Source: JAKVCB01 sp963578605 (lineage in GTDB: Bacteria > Planctomycetota > Planctomycetia > Pirellulales > Lacipirellulaceae). From it: 14,646 nt of DNA. This document shows, one piece after another, positions 1 to 7,975 of this stretch; the first letter of the stretch is position 1; each line of letters begins with the position of its first letter. The notes below the pieces were generated by a model that saw only the letters and a list, made by a program, of their open reading frames with translations, did no database searches and was not told the DNA's origin. The stretch spans positions 1 through 14,646 of the forward strand of contig CAUZEA010000128.1 of assembly GCA_963578605.1 (NCBI GenBank), given 5' to 3'. The position numbers were made by a program, and so were the translations under genes.

Positions 1-2087
1 AACAGGTCCTGTTCGCGGCCAACGAACTACAACGGTATGTCTCGAAGCTATTCGGAGTGACGGCTGTTGTCTCACCCGAAGCGTCACCGGCCGAGGCGGT
101 TGTGTTTCTCGATGCCACCGCCGCAGGTCTCGAGCGACCGTCTGATGAGCAATCTTTCCTACTTCATCGCCTGACCCACAATGACAGGCCCGCGTTGGCA
201 GCCATTGGCGGAAGTCCGACTGCGACGATGTGGGCCGTCTACGAACTGGTCGAACGGTGGGGGGTTCGCTACCTGGTCCATGGTGATATTTTCCCGGACG
301 ATGCGGGCACATTTCACCTGCCCGACGTGAACAAGACGTTTACCCCCAACCTGCGGGTCCGGTGCTGGCGGCTGATCAATGACTTTGCCTGTGGACCGGA
401 ATCGTGGGGACTGGACGAGAATATCCGTTTCATCAATCAACTTGCCAAGCTGAAGTTCAACGAAATCTTTCTTTCGTTCTACCCTTGGCAGTCCTATGTG
501 CATTACGAATTCCACGGCGCGCAGAAGCAGAGCGCACTGAGCTGGTTTGGCTACCATTATCTCATCGACGAAGACACTGTCGGGCGGGAAATTTTTGCGG
601 GCGCAACCGAGTTCGAAAACCCGGACCTGGCGGGAATTACGGATTACCAGGAACGTCACGAGGCCGCTCGTCGGCAAGCCCAGGGGATTTTGCAACATGC
701 CCGACAAAGGGGAATGACCACAGGTGTTTCCGCTGCTTTGCTCGAATATCCGATTGAGTTAAAGCCTCAAATTCCTGGTTCAAAAACCGTCGACCAGGTC
801 GGCTTCCGGACCTGTGGCCCGGCAGACGATCAGGATCCGTACGATCCTCTACTGGTGGAACTGGTCCGCACCGTCATCGGCGCCTACCTCCAGGCGTACC
901 CGGAGGCAGATGTTATCTATCTGGGCGTTCCGGAGCACCGCTCGTGGATGGACCGGGCCGAGGATGCCTGGCAGCGGCTGGATGCGAAGTACGATATCTC
1001 AAGTGTAATTAGTCTGGAAGACGCTGTACGAAATGCCGAAAAGCGTCCCGAGGTCTTCGGTGGCTTGGAGCGGCAGGTATCTCGGATCAAGGCCGATATC
1101 GTCGCACTGAGCCTGCTCGATGCAGTCCTGGAAGACCAGGAACTGCTTGCCCGGTGTGGGATGCCGCCGGTGCGTGTCGTCTACAACTCGGTTGCAGAAG
1201 AATTGTGGCCGATTCTTCCCCGACTGCTCCCCGAGGGCGGGGGCCTGCATGGATTTATCGATTACACGGCCCATCGTATCGTGGACCAGATCGAGACCAT
1301 GGACTATGCATCTGCCGAGGAGGTTCCCTGCCGGATGATCTTCACGCTGGCCGACGACAATGTAGGCCTCCTGCCCCAGTTGTCGACCGTTCCGCTGGAT
1401 AAGATTGCAACGCGAATGCGTCAGAGCGGATGGGAAGGATTCACGACTCGCCATTGGTTGATTGGCGATCTCGATCCAACGGTTCAATACCTGTCCCACT
1501 CTTCATGGGATGGGTGCGTCAGCCCGGCCACGGCATTCGCCGATCTTGCCGCTGCGATCTGCAACTCGCAAGGCACAGAGCCGTTGATAGAAGCGTGGAA
1601 TTTAATGGAGCAAGTGGGAGCTGGGTTCAGCAAGTATGGACTTGGCTATGGGTTTCCCACCGTGCGGATGATGACGAAACATTGGGAGGGCTCCGAGGCC
1701 AATCCGATCGTAGGGGATTGCCTGTCGGAGGCGATCCTGGCAGACCGCGATCGATTTGCACGGGCATTGGAACTCGCTCAGGAAGCGGCCAGGCATGCCT
1801 GGCCTGCGGGAAAACAGTTTGTGGACTACCTCATTGGGCGTCTCGTGTTTGGAGTCCGCTATATCGATACGACCGAGGCGGTCCTCAAGGCAGGCATCGC
1901 TGAAAGATCGGGGCAACGCGAAACAGCAATCACAGAACTGGACACCGCGATGGCAAAGATCCGCGAAGCGATCCAGGCCTACGCCGACGTGGCCGCCGAT
2001 AACTCGGATCGCGGCGCTGTAGCCATTTTGAACGAGAATTCCTATCGTCGCATTCGGGATAAGTTGCAGGAACTGACGGAAACGTAA
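1..2087 (+). CDS. Glycoside hydrolase-like protein with GH67 alpha-glucuronidase-type N-terminal domain (5' partial)
   Basis: The frame is open from the first complete codon (base 3) to TAA at 2085-2087, so the start lies outside the window. A GTG at 57 is a possible but unlikely start, because the residues before it (ELQRYVSKLFG) look like the helix of the alpha/beta domain that precedes the barrel in GH67-like and related Planctomycetes proteins. The next part ends in a segment (GGSPTATMWAVYELVERWGV, bases about 207-266) typical of that domain. From about base 350 the sequence (RVRCWRLINDFACGPESWGL, then NEIFLSFYPW) looks like the first strands of a TIM barrel. The C-terminus is helical. 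I see no signal peptide because the N-terminus is missing. The probable role is cleavage or binding of a uronic-acid or similar glycan, but the catalytic residues cannot be assigned. It is the first visible gene of the + strand group, 227 bp before the next gene. Confidence 0.75.
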   Translation, partial: QVLFAANELQRYVSKLFGVTAVVSPEASPAEAVVFLDATAAGLERPSDEQSFLLHRLTHNDRPALAAIGGSPTATMWAVYELVERWGVRYLVHGDIFPDDAGTFHLPDVNKTFTPNLRVRCWRLINDFACGPESWGLDENIRFINQLAKLKFNEIFLSFYPWQSYVHYEFHGAQKQSALSWFGYHYLIDEDTVGREIFAGATEFENPDLAGITDYQERHEAARRQAQGILQHARQRGMTTGVSAALLEYPIELKPQIPGSKTVDQVGFRTCGPADDQDPYDPLLVELVRTVIGAYLQAYPEADVIYLGVPEHRSWMDRAEDAWQRLDAKYDISSVISLEDAVRNAEKRPEVFGGLERQVSRIKADIVALSLLDAVLEDQELLARCGMPPVRVVYNSVAEELWPILPRLLPEGGGLHGFIDYTAHRIVDQIETMDYASAEEVPCRMIFTLADDNVGLLPQLSTVPLDKIATRMRQSGWEGFTTRHWLIGDLDPTVQYLSHSSWDGCVSPATAFADLAAAICNSQGTEPLIEAWNLMEQVGAGFSKYGLGYGFPTVRMMTKHWEGSEANPIVGDCLSEAILADRDRFARALELAQEAARHAWPAGKQFVDYLIGRLVFGVRYIDTTEAVLKAGIAERSGQRETAITELDTAMAKIREAIQAYADVAADNSDRGAVAILNENSYRRIRDKLQELTET

Positions 2088-2218
2088 ACACGAGACTTTG
2101 TTTTAAAAGCGGAGTGGCTTTCGTAATCGTTGACGTTTGCAACGCGATGGTGCGGATGTGGGACTTGTTGTGCAATCCACGCAATCCTGTGCAACAGATC
2201 GCGGCATACCCGCGGTGG

Positions 2219-2262
2219 GTTCCGACGTTCGGAGAGAATTCCACAACCCCACAGTTCCGAAC
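2219..2262. repeat. Short direct and inverted repeats upstream of the metallophosphoesterase gene
   Basis: The heptamer GTTCCGA occurs at 2219-2225 and again at 2254-2260. Between them GTTCGGA (2227-2233) pairs perfectly with TCCGAAC (2256-2262) across a 22-nt spacer, and TCCGA (2221-2225) can pair alternatively with TCGGA (2229-2233). The cluster lies 53-96 bp upstream of the ATG at 2315, in a 227-bp gap that otherwise shows no gene. It could be an operator or two alternative RNA hairpins. Chance is also possible at this length. Confidence 0.3.
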
Positions 2263-2314
2263 CATCATTGTCGAATAGAACATAAACACGAACACACGTT
2301 AAAGAAATTATTCG

Positions 2315-3316
2315 ATGGACACTACGTTTGTGGTTATGACCGACACGCATTTTTCCGCACCAGGTACAGGTGAAGATGAGTGTTACTGGAACCGGGTACT
2401 CCTTTCCCGTTCTTCGGCGATTGCCGATTCACTGGTCTCAACCGTCAAGTCGTTGAGTCCGGACTTTATCATTCACTGTGGCGATTTCACCGATGCCAGC
2501 GATATGGGTAGCTTCTGCTTCGGCAAGGAAGTCATGGACCGTATGGAGCGCCCCTATTTTATCGTGCTGGGCAATCATGACACATGGACCGAAGGCATAC
2601 GCCGGTCGATTGCACCACTATTTGAACATGGCCCCGGCGACAGGTTCTATTACACGCGCCGTCTGGGTGGCATTCGTTTTGTGTTTTTGGACTGTGCCTA
2701 CTGGATACGTAAGAACGGGGTGGAGTCTGAGGGCCTCGATTGGGATCTCTATGAAAAAGGTATATACGCCGACATCGGCCCGACGCACGACGAACTGGCA
2801 TGGCTTCAGAAGGAACTTGACCTTGATCACAAAACGCCAACTGTGATCATCACCCACGTACCAATGCATACCAAACCAACCTTCTCGATTGGCACGCTTC
2901 CACACGGAAAGACGCCTGACGGCGATCGCACAAAATGGGATCCAGCACCGTGGACAGAGTTTGTCGATGGCGACATTCGCTTGACAAGACGCTTTTTCAT
3001 ACATGACGAGGCTGTTAAGAACATGATCGATAATGTCCCGAATGTCATAGCTGTGTTTGCGGGGCACCAGCACTTTGCAGACATCACACGCGATCGCAAC
3101 ACAGTACACTGTTTGACGGGGTCATTGTACGAATACCCCTTTGAGGTACGCCTGGTGAGGGTTTGCAATGACGTCTTGTCGATCTCCACGGTCGAACTCG
3201 ACAACCCTGTGTTTAAGCGTGATTCACTTGTTGCCGAGTGGAATAACCAGTGGGTGGCGGGCAACGACACCGACAGGGACTTCCGCATGACAATCGAGTT
3301 TCCAACCGTGCCGTAA
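2315..3316 (+). CDS. Calcineurin-like metallophosphoesterase
   Basis: This 333-residue protein carries the full set of dinuclear-metal motifs of the calcineurin-like phosphoesterase fold, in order: D10-x-H12 (MTDTHF), G56-D57 (GDFTD), G86-N-H-D89 (GNHD), H181 (THVPMH) and G250-H-Q-H253 (GHQH). Such enzymes hydrolyse phosphomonoesters or phosphodiesters using Fe/Mn/Zn pairs. The substrate here is unknown. There is no signal peptide, so a cytoplasmic location is likely. The ATG at 2315 is chosen because the first metal-binding motif begins only 9 residues in. The region before it is AT-rich with no strong Shine-Dalgarno sequence. It sits between two carbohydrate-related genes, so it may act on a sugar phosphate or a phosphate-decorated glycan fragment, but that is inference from context. 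All metal ligands are present, so the protein looks active. Confidence 0.9.
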   Translation: MDTTFVVMTDTHFSAPGTGEDECYWNRVLLSRSSAIADSLVSTVKSLSPDFIIHCGDFTDASDMGSFCFGKEVMDRMERPYFIVLGNHDTWTEGIRRSIAPLFEHGPGDRFYYTRRLGGIRFVFLDCAYWIRKNGVESEGLDWDLYEKGIYADIGPTHDELAWLQKELDLDHKTPTVIITHVPMHTKPTFSIGTLPHGKTPDGDRTKWDPAPWTEFVDGDIRLTRRFFIHDEAVKNMIDNVPNVIAVFAGHQHFADITRDRNTVHCLTGSLYEYPFEVRLVRVCNDVLSISTVELDNPVFKRDSLVAEWNNQWVAGNDTDRDFRMTIEFPTVP

Positions 3317-3350
3317 GTTTGGCCGGCTCGGAGAGAAAACAGTGGACAAT

Positions 3351-3363
3351 CAAGAATTTCTTG
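3351..3363. promoter_or_regulatory. CAAGAA-T-TTCTTG palindrome upstream of the SDR gene
   Basis: Six-base arms meet around a single T in the non-coding gap between the metallophosphoesterase and SDR genes. It is a candidate operator only. The half-site CAAGAA also appears at 3474-3479, directly before the preferred SDR start. Confidence 0.25.
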
Positions 3364-3423
3364 CGGTTGAAAAACGAAAGGCAATTCGTTAAGACGCGTT
3401 GTGAGATCGAAGGTACGTTGTTA

Positions 3424-3462
3424 AGGAGGCGTGCCTTGCCAGTCCTCCTGTGGGCTACATGA
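3424..3462 (+). promoter_or_regulatory. Sequestered Shine-Dalgarno hairpin with an 8-codon mini-ORF before the SDR gene
   Basis: A perfect AGGAGG (3424-3429) is complementary to CCTCCT (3444-3449), with a 14-nt loop. Six bases after AGGAGG a TTG (3436) opens an eight-codon frame (LPVLLWAT) ending in TGA at 3460-3462. That stop overlaps an ATG at 3459, which is in frame with the SDR gene. The arrangement resembles a translated leader coupled to the gene behind it, with the hairpin able to hide the ribosome binding site. The SDR reading frame does not need it, since a second ATG at 3489 fits the family start better. Use of a TTG start is unproven. Confidence 0.35.
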
Positions 3463-3488
3463 TAAAGGAACTACAAGAACGGAAAGCC

Positions 3489-4253
3489 ATGTCCAGACTG
3501 AAATCCAAAGTTGCCCTGATCACCGGCGGCGCCCAGGGCATCGGAGAGGCCTGCGTACGGCAATTCGTTGCCGAGGGTGCCCGCGTGTTGATCGGCGACG
3601 TTCAGGCCAAAAAAAGTGCGGCGCTGGCTGCGGAACTCGGCGAGAGCGTCCTGTTCCGGGAACTGGATGTCACGAGCGAAGACCAGTTTGCCGCCGCGAT
3701 CACCATGGTGGTCCAGACATGGGGGAAGTTTGACATTCTGGTCAACAACGCAGCCGTGGTGTTCCCGGCGGCGCCGCTTGAGCAAACAACCAGCGAAGAG
3801 TTTGACCTGCTGATGTCAGTCAATGTGCGGGGCGTGTTTCTGGGCTGCAAAATGGCGCACCCCCATCTGAAACAGTCCAAAGGGTGTGTCGTGAACATCG
3901 CAAGCATGGCAGGCGTTACCGGACAGGCAGACCACGCGGTCTATGGTGCAACCAAAGGGGCAGTGAACGCACTGACCAAGTGCGCCGCAATCGATTGGGG
4001 CGCCGATGGCATCCGCGTCAACTCCGTCTGCCCGGCGTGTGTCTTGACCGACGCAACCTACCAGTGGTCCGCACAACAACCTGATTCTCAAGCCGCCCTC
4101 GCTCAGCTTAACAAAATCCACCTGTTGAATCGCTCGGCAGAAGCGATGGAAATTGCGACAGCCGTTGCTTTTCTTGCCAGCGACGAGGCATCATTCATGA
4201 CCGGCTGCAACCTGCCTGTGAGCGGTGGCAGCGAATGTGGTTACAACATGTGA
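3489..4253 (+). CDS. Short-chain dehydrogenase/reductase (classical SDR)
   Basis: From ATG 3489 the product has 254 residues, the usual length of classical SDR enzymes. It shows the Rossmann glycine motif TGGAQGIG (12-19), an acidic residue at the end of strand beta-2 (D37) that favours NAD(H) over NADP(H), LDVTS (59-63), NNAA (86-89), and the catalytic set N112, S139, Y152 and K156 (YGATK). The usual PG motif after strand beta-6 is PA (182-183) here. It probably oxidises or reduces a sugar, polyol or related alcohol in the cytoplasm. In-frame starts at 3450 (GTG) and 3459 (ATG) are possible. I prefer 3489 because SDR proteins usually begin a few residues before the first strand (KVALITGG), and a weak GGAA lies just before it. 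A 33-bp gap to the next gene suggests co-transcription. Confidence 0.92.
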   Translation: MSRLKSKVALITGGAQGIGEACVRQFVAEGARVLIGDVQAKKSAALAAELGESVLFRELDVTSEDQFAAAITMVVQTWGKFDILVNNAAVVFPAAPLEQTTSEEFDLLMSVNVRGVFLGCKMAHPHLKQSKGCVVNIASMAGVTGQADHAVYGATKGAVNALTKCAAIDWGADGIRVNSVCPACVLTDATYQWSAQQPDSQAALAQLNKIHLLNRSAEAMEIATAVAFLASDEASFMTGCNLPVSGGSECGYNM

Positions 4254-4286
4254 ACGGCAGACCACGCACTCTTTGGGAGCAAAAAT

Positions 4287-6326
4287 ATGATCCAAATCCA
4301 ATATTTGTCCGACCCGCCGGAAATGACCACCGATCTTTCAACCGGCGCTTGGGCGAACGCGACGTGGCACGACAATTTCACGATTCCGGGAAGTGTGAAC
4401 GCAGAACCGGTGCCCGGCACATCCTTTGCAATGGTGCATGACGGAGACAGCTTGTATATCGCGCTGAAATGTGGCGTGTGCCCGGGAGGCTCCGCAGAGA
4501 ACTTCTTGCACGAGAGAGTCCATGTCGTGATCGACTTCGATCGTGACGGAAGGTGGGCGGGAAAGTTCATTGGCAATGCGGATGGCTCGATGTCCGTGTC
4601 AACTGCCTTCAGAAATGGTTCAAGGGACAGCTGGCCGGGCGAAATCGAGTTTGAGATAGGGGTGCAGTCTCAGGAATGGACGACGGTCATGAAAATACCA
4701 CTGAGGCAACTTGGTCACCAAGAAGGCGGTCTGCGTCGGTTCCGGTTCAACGCAGCCCGGTTGAACGCCGTGCCAGAATTTTGGGTGTGCTTTCCCTCGA
4801 TTACCGAGAAAGTATTCTGGGAGCCGCAGTGCGAAATGGCAGAGGCAGAGTTTGAACGGCCCGAGTTGTTGATGCCGTTTGCCTGGAGTGTAGAGCGGGA
4901 GCAGCGGGCCCGTTTCAACGAGAGCGATGCAAAGACCACTTGTCGCCAGAAGGTCAAGACAACGAACCTCTCCGCGGAAATTCGCGAGGTGGACTTGCAC
5001 GTCTCGTTTGTGGAACCAGGTCGCCCACCGTCGGAGAAAACCCAGTACCGGATTCGTGTCGGGCCCGGGGAGTCGCATGTCGAAACCGTGGAGCTGCCAA
5101 TTCCAGAGGGATTCAACTATGGCTTCGTCTGCGTGGCGCTGCACGAGATGGACTCTGGCCGATGCGTCAGCGAGAATCGTTTTCTCATCGAGGCTGACCC
5201 GTTGTCGTGGAAGAAACATACCATCAAGCGCGGCGATGGAAAAGATGGTTACACCTGTCATGCCGCTCAGATGCAGTTCATGCCGCAGTACGAAGATCGC
5301 AAGACCGTGCCATACGGGCTGGCCACCATGGAAAACAGTGAGGTTGTCTGTGTCGCAATAGCCTGGCCGACGGAGTCGACCGGCCAGGTGCAAACGCTGG
5401 TTACCATCAGCGAGGACGAAGGGGCGACATGGGGCGAGTACCTGGCGCTGCCCGGCATTCAATGTCGCCCTATGATGCTGGCTTACATTGGCCGGGGTGT
5501 GGTCACATTTGAAGCGGGCGACACGACCGAGCGATTCCGGTTGTTTAGCCACGACCATGGACGCACATGGGACGAGCGGGTTGAGGTCGCGCCCGCGCCC
5601 AACGGACAGCCACTGGGCTTCGAGGGCAATCCGTTAATCGAACGAGATTCAGAGGGAAACGCCATCCGTATTGCCCAAATAGGGCAGACACTCGAAGGTG
5701 GTGCACCCCACTGGAAGATCACCGAGTATCTCCGTTGGTCGGAAGACGGTGGCCGCACGTGGCCCCGAGTTGTTTCTCCCGAGGTCTGGCACTACACCGA
5801 GACGCATGCCGGCAAAACATACAAGGTCGGTGGCAGCGAAGGTTCACTGGTGCGGGCAGCCAATGGCGACCTGGTGGCAGCCCTGCGTACTTTTGTTCCG
5901 GTATGGTTTGCCGAGCACCCGCACTACGAAGACAGCCTGGAGGGAACGGCGGTTTCCATATCCAAGGACAACGGGGAAACCTGGTCCCCGATGAAGATCG
6001 TGTTTGAAGCGGGCAGACACCACCCCGACCTGATCTGTATGCCCAACGGCGATTTGGTGATGACCGTCATCTGCCGGGTCGATTTCGAGGGCAGTCAGCT
6101 GGCCAGCTATCGACGCGGTTGCGATGCCGTGATCAGCCGTGACCACGGAGTCACCTGGGATGTTGAGCATTTGGTCGTGCTCGACGACTTTCCGTTTTGC
6201 AACGGCGAACATTGGATCAGCACCGAGTGCGGGCATTTGAGTTCCACGCTCATGCCCGATGGTTCAATCCTGACCGGCTACGGTAATTATCTGGCCGGCG
6301 GCGTGCTGATCCGCTGGCGACCTTAA
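4287..6326 (+). CDS. Sialidase-type BNR/Asp-box protein with N-terminal CBM9-like domain
   Basis: This 679-residue protein has two parts. Residues about 1-195 look like a CBM9/DOMON-type beta-sandwich (HDGDSLYIAL, then HVVIDFDRDGR). Residues about 310-679 form a beta-propeller-like region with five Asp boxes of the form S-x-D-x-G-x-T-W, starting at 375, 421, 485, 559 and 617. Asp boxes are a hallmark of sialidases and related exo-acting propellers. I do not see a clear FRIP arginine motif, so the substrate may be a glycan other than sialic acid, or the protein may be a non-sialidase propeller. I see no signal peptide. The ATG at 4287 is preceded by GGGAG (4275-4279) with 7-nt spacing, which supports this start. 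It follows the SDR gene by 33 bp and converges on the opposing gene with only 20 bp between stop codons. Confidence 0.85.
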   Translation: MIQIQYLSDPPEMTTDLSTGAWANATWHDNFTIPGSVNAEPVPGTSFAMVHDGDSLYIALKCGVCPGGSAENFLHERVHVVIDFDRDGRWAGKFIGNADGSMSVSTAFRNGSRDSWPGEIEFEIGVQSQEWTTVMKIPLRQLGHQEGGLRRFRFNAARLNAVPEFWVCFPSITEKVFWEPQCEMAEAEFERPELLMPFAWSVEREQRARFNESDAKTTCRQKVKTTNLSAEIREVDLHVSFVEPGRPPSEKTQYRIRVGPGESHVETVELPIPEGFNYGFVCVALHEMDSGRCVSENRFLIEADPLSWKKHTIKRGDGKDGYTCHAAQMQFMPQYEDRKTVPYGLATMENSEVVCVAIAWPTESTGQVQTLVTISEDEGATWGEYLALPGIQCRPMMLAYIGRGVVTFEAGDTTERFRLFSHDHGRTWDERVEVAPAPNGQPLGFEGNPLIERDSEGNAIRIAQIGQTLEGGAPHWKITEYLRWSEDGGRTWPRVVSPEVWHYTETHAGKTYKVGGSEGSLVRAANGDLVAALRTFVPVWFAEHPHYEDSLEGTAVSISKDNGETWSPMKIVFEAGRHHPDLICMPNGDLVMTVICRVDFEGSQLASYRRGCDAVISRDHGVTWDVEHLVVLDDFPFCNGEHWISTECGHLSSTLMPDGSILTGYGNYLAGGVLIRWRP

Positions 6327-6346
6327 AATAGCTACCTTGGCTTTCC

Positions 6347-7975
6347 CTACGGTTTGTTTGCCGCTTGCGCCTGATAATGGTGGGCGACCTCCTCGGGTGA
6401 CAGTGCCCGACTGTAAATCCTGACATCATCGAGCATGAATGACCAGGGCTTCTCGATCTGGTCGTCCGTCGAAAGCGGTGGTCTGAAAAAAAAGTTCCCA
6501 CCCTGGGCCACGGGGGGGGACATCGGTCGCTGGTCCACCAGCTTGCCATCGAGGTAGAGGTTCATGTTTTGCCGATCATACACGGCGACGACGTGGTACC
6601 ACTGGTCAAGGCCATGTTCTGTGCCGCAGTAGTTCGAGCCACTGTCGATGTAGAACCAAATGTGACCGGTGAAACTGAGCAAATAGCTATTGAATCCTTT
6701 GCCCATAACGCCGATTTCGCGTACCTCCGGTAGCGCCTTGGGGTGCACCCACATCTCGAGCGTCAGGTGGGAGCGGAGGTCGAAGTCGACGGGATCGCCG
6801 AAGTCGACGCTGGCATCGGTCGAATCAAAATTTAAGGCAAAACCTTGGTCGGGGCCGAGTTTCACGTAGCGGGCCCCTTTGTTTTTTCCGTGATTGTTCC
6901 GCCCACTGGAATCGACCACCTTCTTCCCGCTGCCTTCCTCGAACGTGTATTGCCCAACCAGGATTCCAGCCGGCGCTGACCGGACGGGTGTTGTCGGGGT
7001 AGTTGGTTGGGGTGTGGGTGCCGCGGCCGCGATCGGCATCGCCGGCACCGACGACAACGGGAGGACGACACGGAACCCGCGGTCGTACCAGGCGTTTCCG
7101 GGTGCAATATTTAACCGCGATACGCTGCCCAACGCGGTAGAATAGAACCACTCAGGCGTGCGTTCAAGCGAGCGGGCCGGGCCGGTGCTCCATGATCCAC
7201 CGCGGAGCGGCTTGGTTTGTGAGTTCGGATCACGACGAATCGATTCGTCAGCCGGGGCATTGTCGTACCCGTAAATAAAATCGTCGGCACACCACTCCCA
7301 AACATTGCCGTGCACGTCGTACAGGCCCCAGGGGTTGGGTAGCTTGGTCGCCACCGGATGCGTCACGTGACCGGCCGCCAGGTCGACCCAGGCATATTTG
7401 GGAATATCGGCCAGGTCATCTCCGAACGAAAATTTCGTCGACGTGCCAGCCCGGCACGCATATTCCCACTGCGCTTCGCTGGGAATGGCCAGGCCTGCCC
7501 ATGCGCAGAAAGCGTTGGCATTCTGCCAGCTCACGTACACGACGGGATACTCGTCGGCATCGGACATGGCGCTTTTGCCTCGGAAGTGCAGCAGGTAAAG
7601 GTCATAGGCGGGATCGACGTCGGCTGCGCCCTTGTAGTTGGGCCTGGCCTTGATGAATCGGCGGTACTGGCCATTGGTGACTTCTGTTTTGCCCACGTAG
7701 AACGAACGGGTGATCGTCACCTGGCGGGCAGTCAGGTTGCCGCCGGTAATCGGATCATCGGTACCCATCGTAAAAGTTCCGGCGGGCAGCAGGATCATCT
7801 CGATGCCGGTCTTCTCGTGGATGACCCGATCGGCGTAGCCATGGGGACCTGCCTCTGAGCCGTCGGTGGCGACGCAGCCGGAGGGAACTTTCAACGGGTC
7901 GGCCACCGCCAAGGCGTTTCCGCCAGCGAGGAGGACGACAACCGATAACCAAAATCCAACGAGGAGCCACTTCAT
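6347..7975 (-). CDS. Secreted SUMF1/FGE-fold protein fused to a LamG lectin domain (copy A, intact)
   Basis: This 542-residue protein has a signal peptide (1-24, ending ALA-VA). A SUMF1/formylglycine-generating-enzyme fold spans about 57-305, with LLPAGTFTMG (62-71), EVTNGQYRRF (98-107), PSEAQWEYACRAG (165-177) and GLYDVHGNVWEWCADDF (217-233). A Pro/Thr/Ala-rich linker (about 306-337) is followed by a LamG/concanavalin-A-like domain (about 338-535: YTFEEGSG, LTLEMWVH, WYHVVAVYDRQNMNLYLDG). True FGE has two catalytic cysteines after the RGGS motif. Here RGGS (258-261) is followed by WSTGPARS with no cysteine, so sulfatase activation is unlikely. A ligand-binding or structural role outside the cytoplasm is more plausible. 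The ATG overlaps the previous stop (ATGA, 7972-7975), and GGAGGT (7982-7987) supports the start. T8 and C8 runs lie in the LamG part. Confidence 0.88.
   Translation of the reverse strand: MKWLLVGFWLSVVVLLAGGNALAVADPLKVPSGCVATDGSEAGPHGYADRVIHEKTGIEMILLPAGTFTMGTDDPITGGNLTARQVTITRSFYVGKTEVTNGQYRRFIKARPNYKGAADVDPAYDLYLLHFRGKSAMSDADEYPVVYVSWQNANAFCAWAGLAIPSEAQWEYACRAGTSTKFSFGDDLADIPKYAWVDLAAGHVTHPVATKLPNPWGLYDVHGNVWEWCADDFIYGYDNAPADESIRRDPNSQTKPLRGGSWSTGPARSLERTPEWFYSTALGSVSRLNIAPGNAWYDRGFRVVLPLSSVPAMPIAAAAPTPQPTTPTTPVRSAPAGILVGQYTFEEGSGKKVVDSSGRNNHGKNKGARYVKLGPDQGFALNFDSTDASVDFGDPVDFDLRSHLTLEMWVHPKALPEVREIGVMGKGFNSYLLSFTGHIWFYIDSGSNYCGTEHGLDQWYHVVAVYDRQNMNLYLDGKLVDQRPMSPPVAQGGNFFFRPPLSTDDQIEKPWSFMLDDVRIYSRALSPEEVAHHYQAQAANKP

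Noticed and set aside
57..59. GTG as the start of the first gene
   Set aside because: The frame is open to the window edge and the residues upstream belong to the N-terminal domain, so the gene is cut by the window.
6327..6346. Bidirectional terminator between the convergent genes
   Set aside because: The 20-bp gap shows no inverted repeat or T run; termination must be factor-dependent or lie inside the coding ends.
6347..7975. Calling the SUMF1 protein a sulfatase-activating formylglycine-generating enzyme
   Set aside because: The two catalytic cysteines after RGGS are absent and no sulfatase gene is in the window.
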